DNA of 13,837 nucleotides, taken from contig JAISPH010000049.1 in assembly GCA_031275035.1 (NCBI GenBank), positions 1-13,837 on the forward strand, given 5' to 3'. The notes beneath the pieces were generated by a model. It made no database searches, was not told where the DNA came from, and worked only from the letters and a program-made list of their open reading frames with translations. The position numbers and the translations under genes were made by a program. This DNA is from Treponema sp. GTDB lineage: Bacteria; Spirochaetota; Spirochaetia; Treponematales; Breznakiellaceae. Below, in pieces: positions 1-6,723 of this stretch. The number at the start of each line of letters is the position of its first letter. The first letter of the stretch is position 1.

Positions 1-43
1 ATAGTACTTTATGCTTCATTGTTCTGTCAAGGGAAATACGCAT
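1..43 (-). CDS. 5' end of an unidentified CDS, cut by the left edge
   Basis: Only the first 14 codons are visible, reading MRISLDRTMKHKVL on the minus strand. The start is well supported: a perfect AAGGAGG ribosome site lies at 55-49, five bases upstream of the ATG at 43-41, and a strong promoter lies just upstream of that (104-76). The peptide is too short to assign a family. It is transcribed divergently from the phosphonate operon, with the repeat array lying between the two. Confidence 0.6.
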   Translation of the reverse strand, partial: MRISLDRTMKHKVL

Positions 44-75
44 ACAAGCCTCCTTAATATATATATAGATGAATT

Positions 76-104
76 AGTATACCACGGGGCGGGGGGTTGG
101 TCAA
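76..104 (-). promoter_or_regulatory. sigma70-type promoter for the left-edge gene
   Basis: On the minus strand a TTGACC -35 box (104-99) and a TATACT -10 box (81-76) are separated by exactly 17 bases. Transcription would start near 69, giving a leader of about 25 bases that contains the AAGGAGG site. The spacer is very GC-rich while the leader is an AT run. This is a sequence match only. Confidence 0.7.
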
Positions 105-114
105 GGCGCCATAA

Positions 115-162
115 TCCGCCCTCCTTGGCGGACAGCATATACCCAGCGGCGTCCGTGCCGCT
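115..162. other. Two adjacent small hairpins upstream of the left promoter
   Basis: Two inverted repeats sit side by side, each with a perfect 6-bp stem and a 6-base loop: TCCGCC/GGCGGA at 115-120 and 127-132, and AGCGGC/GCCGCT at 145-150 and 157-162. Neither is followed by a T tract on either strand, so they are not simple terminators. Their position just behind the -35 box of the left gene would suit an operator, but no binding protein can be named. Confidence 0.35.
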
Positions 163-199
163 TTCGGGAGCGGGGAGGGACTGAGGCGGGTTTTGGGGC

Positions 200-626
200 G
201 ATATATACGCAATACGTTTATTGGCGGGGCGGGCGGGATATATACGAATTACGTATATACGCCGGGGAAGGGGCGGGTCTGGCCTTTACCGGGGAAGAGG
301 GGCGATATATACGCAATACGTTTATTGGCTGGGCGGGCGGGATATATACGAACTACATATATACGCGGGTAGGCGGATGTAACACGTATTCGCTTTATTT
401 CCGGGCGGAGGGTGATATATACGCAATGCGTCTATTTGCGGGATGGTGGCGATATAGGCGAACTGCGTATATAGACGGGGCGGGTGGGATATATACGAAC
501 TGCGTATATATGCCGGGAAAGGGCCGATTAGACGAACTGCGCTTATATAGCAGACAGGTGGCGATATATACGAATTGCGTATATATGCCGGGGCAGGCGG
601 ATGTAACACGCATTCGCTTTATTTCC
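200..626. repeat. Array of ~26-bp AT-rich units with a 37-bp period
   Basis: Units of about 26 bp start at 200, 237, 304, 341, 376, 414, 451, 488, 526, 563 and 600. Most begin GATATATACG, and they are separated by mostly 11-base G-rich linkers such as GGGGCGGGCGG. Three types can be told apart. A has CGCAATRCG in its middle (200, 304, 414). M has CGAAYTRCG or close variants (237, 341, 451, 488, 526, 563), and its best copies form a 9-bp hairpin ATATATACG/CGTATATAT around a 5-base loop. B begins GATGTAACACG (376-402, 600-626). The order is A-M, A-M-B, A-M-M-M-M-M... more exactly A followed by four M units and B in the last group. A degraded B may lie at 270-290. The stretch 195-262 is repeated at 299-366 with three mismatches. 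Open frames across the array are by-products of the repeats; no coding function is supported. Confidence 0.9.
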
Positions 627-690
627 GAGGCGGGGAGGCTCATTTCCGGGGAAGAGTGGGAAGTGAAGGGACCGGTCAGACGGCCTGCGC

Positions 691-720
691 TTGCTCCGCG
701 GAGGCTCATTCTGATATAGT
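691..720 (+). promoter_or_regulatory. Candidate sigma70-type promoter for the phosphonate operon
   Basis: TTGCTC (691-696) and TATAGT (715-720) are spaced by 18 bases, placing the start of transcription near 727 and leaving a leader of about 70 bases before pepM. The leader contains a perfect 12-base palindrome, CGGCGCGCGCCG (754-765). An 11-base direct repeat, GGAGGCTCATT, occurs at 634-644 and again inside the promoter spacer at 700-710. The -35 box is only a partial match, so confidence is moderate. Confidence 0.5.
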
Positions 721-796
721 ACAACCACTTCTAGGAGGGTGCGGCATATAACACGGCGCGCGCCGGAAGAGCGGAAAACAAAAGGAAAAAGAATCC

Positions 797-2095
797 ATGA
801 AGACCGTTTATGTGGGGATGACCGCCGACATCATTCATCCGGGGATAGTCAACATTGTCCATCAGGCGTCCCTGCTTGGAGAGGTGCTGGTGGGCCTCCT
901 TACCGATTCCGCCGTTGTTACCTATAAGCGGCTTCCCTACCTGTCCTACGAACAGCGGAAACAGGTGGTGGAGAGCCTGCGGGATGTAAGCCGGGTAGTG
1001 CCCCAGGAGGAGTGGAGTTATGTTCCCAACCTCAGAAAGTACAGGCCCGATATCATTATCCACGGGGATGACTGGCGGACCGGTATTCTGGCCAGGGAAC
1101 GGGAGGCCGTATACAAGGTGATGGCGGAACTGGGGGGCCGGGTGGTCGAAATCCCCTATACCCAGGGCATCAATTCCACCGCCTTTAACGAATCGCTGGT
1201 TTCCATCGGAACCACGCCGGATCTTCGGCTCAGGACGCTGCGCCGCCTTATCGACGCCAAGCCGGTGGTGCGCATCATGGAGGTTCATTCGGGGCTTTCC
1301 GGGCTCATTGTCGAGAAGCTGGAATATCCCGGCGAGGACGGTATCCGCCGTTTTGACGGTATGTGGTCTTCAAGCCTGACCGACTCCGCCAGCAAGGGGA
1401 AGCCCGATATTGAAGCGGTGGACATTACCACCAGGCTTCAGGATTTGACCCAGATTCTGGAATGTACCGTTAAGCCCATCATTTACGACGGCGACACCGG
1501 GGGCATACCGGAACATTTTATCTTTACCGTGCGGACCCTGGAGCGGAACGGCATTTCCGCGGTCATTATCGAGGACAAGCGGGGGCTGAAAAAGAATTCC
1601 CTCCTCGGCGCCGAGGCGGAACAGCAGCTTGCCCCCATTGAAGAATTCTGCGAAAAGATCCGGGCGGGGAAAAAGGCCCAGATAACCCGGGAATTTATGA
1701 TCATCGCCCGGCTGGAAAGCCTTATTGCCGGCGGCTCTGTGGACGAGGCCATGGAGCGGGCTCTGGCCTGCGTAGGCGCCGGCGCCGACGGCATCATGAT
1801 CCACAGCAGGGAAAGGTCCGGCCGGGACATCGAGGAATTCTGCCGCCGCTTCAGGAAGGAGTACTCCAGGATTCCCCTGGTTCTGGTTCCCACCACCTAC
1901 AACCAGTTTACCGAAACGGAGCTGGCCGGCTGGGGGGCGAATATCATTATCTATGCGAATCATCTGCTGCGGGCCTCCTACCCGGCGATGCTCCGGGCCG
2001 CCGGGTCTATCCTTGAGCATGGACGGTCCAAAGAGGCGGATGAATTCTGCATGTCCATCAGGGAAATTCTGGAATTGATTCCGGGAACAAAATAG
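797..2095 (+). CDS. pepM: Phosphoenolpyruvate mutase with N-terminal nucleotidyltransferase-like domain
   Basis: Rearranges phosphoenolpyruvate to phosphonopyruvate, forming the C-P bond that commits carbon to phosphonate synthesis. The mutase domain (about residues 150-425 of 432) carries the expected active-site set: W190 in the GMWSSS stretch, D231 and D233 in YDGDTGG, the signature EDKRGLKKNS at 259-268, R305 and H336. Residues 1-130 resemble glycerol-3-phosphate cytidylyltransferases, with HGDDW kept at 89-93. The catalytic HxGH, however, reads HPGI (14-17), and the ISTT motif reads NSTA, so this domain is probably not an active transferase. The ATG at 797 has AAAGGA ten bases upstream and an in-frame stop at 749-751, so no longer start is possible. 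First gene of a three-gene operon; ppd follows after 8 bases. Confidence 0.93.
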   Translation: MKTVYVGMTADIIHPGIVNIVHQASLLGEVLVGLLTDSAVVTYKRLPYLSYEQRKQVVESLRDVSRVVPQEEWSYVPNLRKYRPDIIIHGDDWRTGILAREREAVYKVMAELGGRVVEIPYTQGINSTAFNESLVSIGTTPDLRLRTLRRLIDAKPVVRIMEVHSGLSGLIVEKLEYPGEDGIRRFDGMWSSSLTDSASKGKPDIEAVDITTRLQDLTQILECTVKPIIYDGDTGGIPEHFIFTVRTLERNGISAVIIEDKRGLKKNSLLGAEAEQQLAPIEEFCEKIRAGKKAQITREFMIIARLESLIAGGSVDEAMERALACVGAGADGIMIHSRERSGRDIEEFCRRFRKEYSRIPLVLVPTTYNQFTETELAGWGANIIIYANHLLRASYPAMLRAAGSILEHGRSKEADEFCMSIREILELIPGTK

Positions 2096-2103
2096 GGGCG
2101 GCC

Positions 2104-3234
2104 ATGATTGATACCTGCTGGTTTGGAGAGCAGCTTAAACAAAGGGGCTTCGGCTTTTACAGCGGCGTTCCCTGTTCCTTTCTCAAGGATCTTATCAACT
2201 ATGTTATTAATGAATGCGAATATGTGATGGCCGCCAACGAGGGGGACGCCGTGGCGATCTGCGCCGGGGCCTCTTTGGGCGGACGGAAGGCGGCGGCGCT
2301 GATGCAAAACTCCGGGCTGGGCAACGCCGTTTCGCCCCTCACCTCCCTGAACGCGGTCTTCCATATTCCGGTACTGGGTTTTGTTTCCCTCCGGGGGGAG
2401 CCCGGGCTTGAGGATGAGCCCCAGCATGAACTGATGGGGCCTATCACCGCCGCCATGCTGGAAACCATGCGGATAGATCATGCCCTGCTTTCGGCGGATC
2501 AAAAAGAAGCGGAGGCCCAGCTTGCGGCGGCGGCGGAACGGATCGATCAGGGGAAATCCTTCTTCTTTATCGTAAGGAAGGGAACCTTTTCGCCGGTTGA
2601 ACTTAACCGGGAAAAGATCCCTCCCCCTTCCGGGGGGGCCGCCCGGCTGGAAATGATCAAGGCGGTAAAGGCCGGAGCCCCGGAGGATGTTCTCTTCCTG
2701 GCTACCACGGGTTTTACCGGGCGGGAGCTCTACGAACTGGGGGACAGTCCGGCGAATCTCTATATGGTAGGTTCCCTGGGCTGCGTATCCTCTTTGGGGC
2801 TTGGATTATCCCTGACCCGCCCGGACCGGAAGGTGATAGTGCTGGACGGGGACGGCTCCGTGCTGATGCGGGCGGGCTCCCTGGGGGTCAACGCATGGTA
2901 TTTGGGGGGGAACAAGCTTCAAGACGGGGGGCCCCGTCATTCCATGCTGCATATCCTCTTTGACAACCGGGCCCACGAATCCACCGGCGGGCAGTTTACC
3001 GTATCCGGCGGAATTGACTATCCGCTTCTGGCCCGGGCCTTCGGATACCCCGGAATCTCCAAGGCCGCAAGCCCCGGCGCCCTTACCAGGGGAACGGAGG
3101 CCTGGGTCAAAACCGGGGGACTTCAGTTTATCTATGTCCCCATTGCGGCGGGCGCGCCGGAAAAACTGGGGCGGCCCGGGATTAAGCCCTTTGAAGTGAT
3201 GGAGCGGTTCAAACAGTTTATCCGCTTCCCCTAA
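2104..3234 (+). CDS. ppd: Phosphonopyruvate decarboxylase
   Basis: A thiamine-diphosphate enzyme that decarboxylates phosphonopyruvate to phosphonoacetaldehyde, which makes the unfavourable mutase step effectively irreversible. At 376 residues it has the usual family length. The N-terminal PYR domain has the cofactor-activating glutamate at E46, in the AANEGDAVA stretch. The C-terminal PP domain carries the metal and diphosphate motif DGDGS (248-252) and the downstream DNRAHESTGGQ, a close match to the family's DNGAHDSTGGQ. A short glycine-rich insertion (LGGNKLQDGG) sits between these two motifs. It lies directly between the genes for the preceding and following pathway steps, which supports the assignment over other TPP decarboxylases. 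Confidence 0.93.
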   Translation: MIDTCWFGEQLKQRGFGFYSGVPCSFLKDLINYVINECEYVMAANEGDAVAICAGASLGGRKAAALMQNSGLGNAVSPLTSLNAVFHIPVLGFVSLRGEPGLEDEPQHELMGPITAAMLETMRIDHALLSADQKEAEAQLAAAAERIDQGKSFFFIVRKGTFSPVELNREKIPPPSGGAARLEMIKAVKAGAPEDVLFLATTGFTGRELYELGDSPANLYMVGSLGCVSSLGLGLSLTRPDRKVIVLDGDGSVLMRAGSLGVNAWYLGGNKLQDGGPRHSMLHILFDNRAHESTGGQFTVSGGIDYPLLARAFGYPGISKAASPGALTRGTEAWVKTGGLQFIYVPIAAGAPEKLGRPGIKPFEVMERFKQFIRFP

Positions 3235-3245
3235 AGGGAAGTTCC

Positions 3246-3293
3246 GGAAACCCCGGCGGGTTTCCAAAGGCGGGTCCGTACCCAGCCGGACCC
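3246..3293 (+). promoter_or_regulatory. Two consecutive hairpins in the ppd-pntC gap
   Basis: The 99-base gap before the next gene folds into two strong perfect hairpins. The first has an 8-bp stem GGAAACCC/GGGTTTCC (3246-3253, 3258-3265) with loop CGGC. The second has a 7-bp stem GGGTCCG/CGGACCC (3272-3278, 3287-3293) with an 8-base loop. No T tract follows, so complete termination is unlikely. mRNA stabilisation, processing, or partial attenuation within the operon are the reasonable options. Confidence 0.5.
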
Positions 3294-3333
3294 GGCGGAA
3301 TTGAAACGGGGAGGCGTCTCCGGTGGAGTGTGC

Positions 3334-5202
3334 ATGATACGACAGGCGATTATTATGGCCGCGGGAATGGGAACCCGCCTTAAAGATAAGACCGCCGGTA
3401 AGCCCAAGGGTTTTCTTGAAATAGGGGGCCTCTCCCTGGCGGAATGGTCGGTGCGGAAACTTATTGCCGCCGGCATTGAGGAGATCATCATCGGGACGGG
3501 CTACCAGGCCGGATGGTACCGGAAACTGGCGGAACGGTATTCCTGCATCACCCTGGAACAGAACGATGCCTATGCCTCCACCGGAAGCATGGGAACCCTG
3601 GCCCGGTGCGCCGCAAGGGCCAGGGGGCCGGTGCTGGCGCTGGAGTCGGATCTGATATACGACGATATAGGCCTCTTTGTTCTGATCAACGATCCCCGGT
3701 CCAACGTGCTGCTGGCTTCGGGGAAGACCAACTCCGGCGATGAGGTGTATCTGGAGGCCGACGGCGAAGGCCGCCTCCTGGGCCATTCCAAGAGGAAGAA
3801 AGATCTGGGTTCGGTGTATGCGGAACTGGTGGGGATTACCAAGCTGGACGGGGAAACCCTCGCCGCCATGGGGGCCTACTGTAAAACCCATGAGGGGGAC
3901 CGGCCCGGGATGGAATATGAGGAAGCCATGTCCGCCGTAAGCCGGCAGGCATTAGAGGGAAAGGCTCCCGCCGGACAGGCCATAGCGATCCGTAAGATTG
4001 AATATTATGCCTGGCACGAAATTGATGATGAAAACCACTATGCCGCCGCCGTGCAGGAGGTCTATCCCCGGATAGTGGAGAACGAATCCCTCCGGGCTGT
4101 GCGGCGGGAGGTGCTCCTCAATCCGGGGCCGGCCACCACCACCGACTCGGTCAAGTACGCCCAGATTACGGCGGACATCTGTCCCCGGGAAAAGGAATTT
4201 GGCCGGGTGATGGCCTGGATCGCCGCGGAACTTTCCGCCATGGCGGGGGGCGGCCCGGCCTCCGGCGGCGGTCCCGTCGAGACGGTGCTCTTTGGCGGTT
4301 CGGGAACCGCCGCCGGCGAGGTGATGATATCCTCCTGCATACCTCCTTCGGGGAGGCTGCTGATCCTCGATAACGGAGCCTACGGCGAAAGATTTGCCAG
4401 AATCGCCGCCTCCTACTCCATGCCCCACGATGTGGTAAAAAGTTCCAGCCATGCACTTCCCGATACCGAAGCCCTAAAGCGGCGGCTGCTGGACGGCGGG
4501 TACACCCATTTTGCCCTGGTGTACCACGAAACCACTACGGGGCTTCTTAACCCTGTGCCGGAACTCTGCCGTTTTTGCAAAGCCCACGGCATTGTTACCA
4601 TCGTGGATGCGGTGAGCGCCTTTGCCGCCATACCCATCGACATGAACCGGGACGGTATCGACTTTATGGCTTCCACTTCAAACAAGAATATTCAGGGTAT
4701 GGCGGGGGCGGCCTTTGTATTTTGCCGGAAGGAGGCCCTTGAAAGGATCAGGGACTATCCCATGCGGAGCTACTACCTGAACCTCTGGGATCAGTACGCC
4801 TGTTTCAAAAAAAACGGCCAGACCCGCTTTACCCCGCCGGTGCAGATCCTTTACGCCCTGCGGCAGGCCATTATTGAGGCCAAGCTTGAAAGTATCGAAG
4901 GGCGTTACCGGCGCTACTCCGCCTGCTGGGAAGAGCTGGTCCGGGGGGTGAAGGAGCTGGGTCTTTCCATGCTGGTTTCCGAGGCGGCCCAGTCCCGGCT
5001 GATTACCGCCGTCATCGATCCCCCGTCTTCCCGGTATAACTTTGAGGAGCTTCATGATCTTGCCCGCCGCAGCGGGTTTACCATTTATCCGGGAAAGCTT
5101 TCCGATGCCAATACCTTCAGAATTGCCAATATCGGGGATATTCAGGTTGATGAGATGAAGCGTTTTGTGGGGATTTTGGCGGAATACATCAGGGGGCTGT
5201 AG
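3334..5202 (+). CDS. pntC: Fused AEP cytidylyltransferase / AEP transaminase (PntC type)
   Basis: Two enzymes in one 622-residue chain. Residues 1-245 form a sugar-nucleotidyltransferase fold, with AAGMGTRL at 9-16 and the PK pair at 24-25. Residues 260-622 form a class V aminotransferase like PhnW, with the opening LLNPGPATTTD, D425 (VDAVSAF) facing the PLP ring and K451 (SNKNIQG) as the PLP lysine. The transaminase would turn phosphonoacetaldehyde into 2-aminoethylphosphonate. The other domain would couple that to CTP, giving CMP-AEP. The same fusion has been characterised from Treponema denticola. I prefer the ATG at 3334, which has GGAGTG just upstream. An in-frame TTG at 3301 would add 11 residues that do not look like the family start. 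An intrinsic terminator follows immediately. Confidence 0.92.
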   Translation: MIRQAIIMAAGMGTRLKDKTAGKPKGFLEIGGLSLAEWSVRKLIAAGIEEIIIGTGYQAGWYRKLAERYSCITLEQNDAYASTGSMGTLARCAARARGPVLALESDLIYDDIGLFVLINDPRSNVLLASGKTNSGDEVYLEADGEGRLLGHSKRKKDLGSVYAELVGITKLDGETLAAMGAYCKTHEGDRPGMEYEEAMSAVSRQALEGKAPAGQAIAIRKIEYYAWHEIDDENHYAAAVQEVYPRIVENESLRAVRREVLLNPGPATTTDSVKYAQITADICPREKEFGRVMAWIAAELSAMAGGGPASGGGPVETVLFGGSGTAAGEVMISSCIPPSGRLLILDNGAYGERFARIAASYSMPHDVVKSSSHALPDTEALKRRLLDGGYTHFALVYHETTTGLLNPVPELCRFCKAHGIVTIVDAVSAFAAIPIDMNRDGIDFMASTSNKNIQGMAGAAFVFCRKEALERIRDYPMRSYYLNLWDQYACFKKNGQTRFTPPVQILYALRQAIIEAKLESIEGRYRRYSACWEELVRGVKELGLSMLVSEAAQSRLITAVIDPPSSRYNFEELHDLARRSGFTIYPGKLSDANTFRIANIGDIQVDEMKRFVGILAEYIRGL

Positions 5203-5205
5203 CCG

Positions 5206-5251
5206 CCCGCCGTTTCCGGTTAAGACCTGCTGTTCCACGGCGGGTTTTTTT
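5206..5251 (+). terminator. Intrinsic terminator of the phosphonate operon
   Basis: A perfect 8-bp stem, CCCGCCGT (5206-5213) with ACGGCGGG (5237-5244), is followed at once by seven T residues (5245-5251). The loop is long (23 bases). It begins four bases after the pntC stop codon, so it closes the operon and separates it from the mannitol gene. Confidence 0.8.
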
Positions 5252-5447
5252 ACCCCCGGCCCGGCGGGTTCTGCGGCGGCGCGGTAAAGCGCGGCGTTTT
5301 TCGTTCCGGTTGCAGGCGGGGTCCGGCCCGGTTTTCGGCGGCGGGTTCATTGTAAAAATAATCCAAATTGAGCAGAATGAACCTCCCCGCCCTGAAGGGC
5401 GGGATACCAGACTTTACTGCGAACAAAGAACCGGCAAGGAGGGCGTT
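5252..5447 (+). other. Intergenic leader of mtlD with a CCCGCCC-TGAA-GGGCGGG hairpin
   Basis: This stretch has no convincing gene or promoter. At 5386-5403 it holds a 7-bp perfect hairpin with a TGAA loop. Hairpins of this style are seen at the right ends of IS200/IS605-type elements and in the scaffold RNA of TnpB, so this could be a relic, but no transposase fragment is visible. It could equally be a plain mRNA hairpin. The frame open across it into mtlD (from 5310) shows no family similarity and is not treated as protein. Confidence 0.35.
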
Positions 5448-6716
5448 GTGAAATTAGTGCAGATTGGGGCGGGCAATATAGGCCGTTCCTTTATCGGACA
5501 GATCTTTTCCCGGGCTGGCTGGGAGCTGGTTTTTGTTGATGTGGACCCCGGAATTACGGCCCTTCTCAACGAGGCCCGGTTCTATACGGTGGTGATTAAA
5601 CGGGAAGGACAGGCCGATGAACGGCGCCGTATCGGGCCGGTCCGGGCGGTGGACGGCGGGAACGCCGAAGCGGTCATCGGGGAACTGGTTACGGCGGATC
5701 TGGCCGCCACCAGCGTGGGCAAAGGGGCGCTGCCCAAGGTACTGCCGGTACTGGCCGGAGGCATTCTGGAACGGTCCCGGAAGTATCCCGGCCGGCCCCT
5801 GGATATCATTATTGCGGAAAATGTCCGGGATGCGGCGGATCTCTTCAGAACCGTCATCGGGGAAACCTTGTCTCCGCCGGCGTTTTCCGGAACCGGCGCC
5901 GTCAGGGATGACGCCGTCAAAGATAACGCCGTCAGGGATGACGCCGCCAAGGACGGCGCCGCCGCCTTTGAGCCCTGGAGCGGGCTTGTGGGTCTGGTGG
6001 AGACCAGTATCGGAAAGATGGTGCCCATCATGCGGAAAGAGGATCTGGCCCTTGATCCCCTCCAGCTTTTTGCCGAAGCCTATGAAACCCTCATTGTAGA
6101 CAAGCTGGGATTCCGGGGACCCATGCCGGATATCCCCGCCATTCATCCCGTGGAGGATATTGCCGCCTATGTGGACCGGAAACTCTTCATCCACAACATG
6201 GGCCACGCCGCCGCCGCCTATCTGGGTTACCGTTTGGACTCCTCCAAAACGCTGCTGGCCGAGGTCCTTGATCTGCCCGGGGTCGAAGGGGGGGTAAGGC
6301 GGGCCATGGAAGAATCGGCGGCGGCCCTGGCGCGGGAGTATCCCAGGGCCTACAGTGAAAAGGATCTGGCGGATCACATTGATGATCTTGTCAGCCGGTT
6401 TAAGAACCGGGCCCTGGGAGATACGGTACACCGGGTTGGCCGGGACCTGAAACGCAAACTCAGCCGGGATGACCGAATCGTGGGGGCCATGCTGCTCTGC
6501 GCCAAACAGGGCCTTCCCTTTGGGGCGGTTGCGGAAGTGTACCGGGCTGCCCTGGACTTTGCCGCCCCTGACGAGAAGGGCGCCCTCTTCCCCGGAGACG
6601 CCCGCTTCAGAGAAGCGGTCCGGTCCCGGGGCGTTGAAACGGCGCTGCAGGAGGTTTCCGGCCTGGACCGGGAACGGGACGCCGCAGTGTACCGGACCCT
6701 TTCATCAATTTTGTAA
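5448..6716 (+). CDS. mtlD: Mannitol-1-phosphate 5-dehydrogenase
   Basis: Interconverts mannitol 1-phosphate and fructose 6-phosphate with NAD(H) in the cytoplasm. The N terminus is a Rossmann fold (VKLVQIGAGNIGRSFIG, glycines at 7, 9 and 12). The C-terminal domain carries the family's active-site stretch DRKLFIHNMGHA, with K245, N250 and H253. Similarity to E. coli MtlD runs nearly end to end, including a GLVGLVETSIGKMVP segment and PMPDIP. At 422 residues it is about 40 longer than E. coli MtlD, partly through a charged five-residue repeat at 151-170. The start is GTG at 5448, four bases after an AAGGAGGG ribosome site. No PTS transporter gene is alongside. The 3' end meets the convergent response regulator with 7 bases between them. 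Confidence 0.87.
   Translation: MKLVQIGAGNIGRSFIGQIFSRAGWELVFVDVDPGITALLNEARFYTVVIKREGQADERRRIGPVRAVDGGNAEAVIGELVTADLAATSVGKGALPKVLPVLAGGILERSRKYPGRPLDIIIAENVRDAADLFRTVIGETLSPPAFSGTGAVRDDAVKDNAVRDDAAKDGAAAFEPWSGLVGLVETSIGKMVPIMRKEDLALDPLQLFAEAYETLIVDKLGFRGPMPDIPAIHPVEDIAAYVDRKLFIHNMGHAAAAYLGYRLDSSKTLLAEVLDLPGVEGGVRRAMEESAAALAREYPRAYSEKDLADHIDDLVSRFKNRALGDTVHRVGRDLKRKLSRDDRIVGAMLLCAKQGLPFGAVAEVYRAALDFAAPDEKGALFPGDARFREAVRSRGVETALQEVSGLDRERDAAVYRTLSSIL
5898..5957 (+). repeat. Four in-frame 15-bp tandem repeats inside mtlD
   Basis: Units at 5898-5912, 5913-5927, 5928-5942 and 5943-5957 share the pattern GCCGTCARRGATRAC. The first and third are identical, the second differs at three positions, and the fourth is the most diverged. 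They encode AVRDD, AVKDN, AVRDD and AAKDG (residues 151-170), a hydrophilic loop between the Rossmann domain and the following GLVGLVE strand. Because the unit is a multiple of three, changes in copy number would keep the frame. Confidence 0.85.
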
Positions 6717-6723
6717 ACTTGTT

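Noticed and set aside
200..626. CRISPR array
   Set aside because: Units are about 26 bp, but the linkers are only 9-12 bases and are similar G-rich sequences rather than unique spacers. Units also diverge strongly and fall into three types. No cas gene is present.
322..724. Small proteins with repeated AYIR/SYI or IYTQFVYI motifs on either strand
   Set aside because: The open frames come from stop-poor AT-rich repeat units read in several frames. The 37-bp period is not a multiple of three, so no frame keeps a consistent peptide repeat, and no ribosome site is present.
739..927. GTG-started plus-strand frame overlapping the start of pepM
   Set aside because: AGGAGG abuts the GTG with no spacing. 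The frame runs into pepM out of phase, and pepM has clear family similarity from its own ATG.
2806..3891. 361-residue minus-strand open frame opposite ppd and pntC
   Set aside because: It is the complement of two well-supported genes, is rich in low-complexity glycine, proline and histidine, and matches no family. The similar long frame at 5454-6431 opposite mtlD is rejected for the same reasons.
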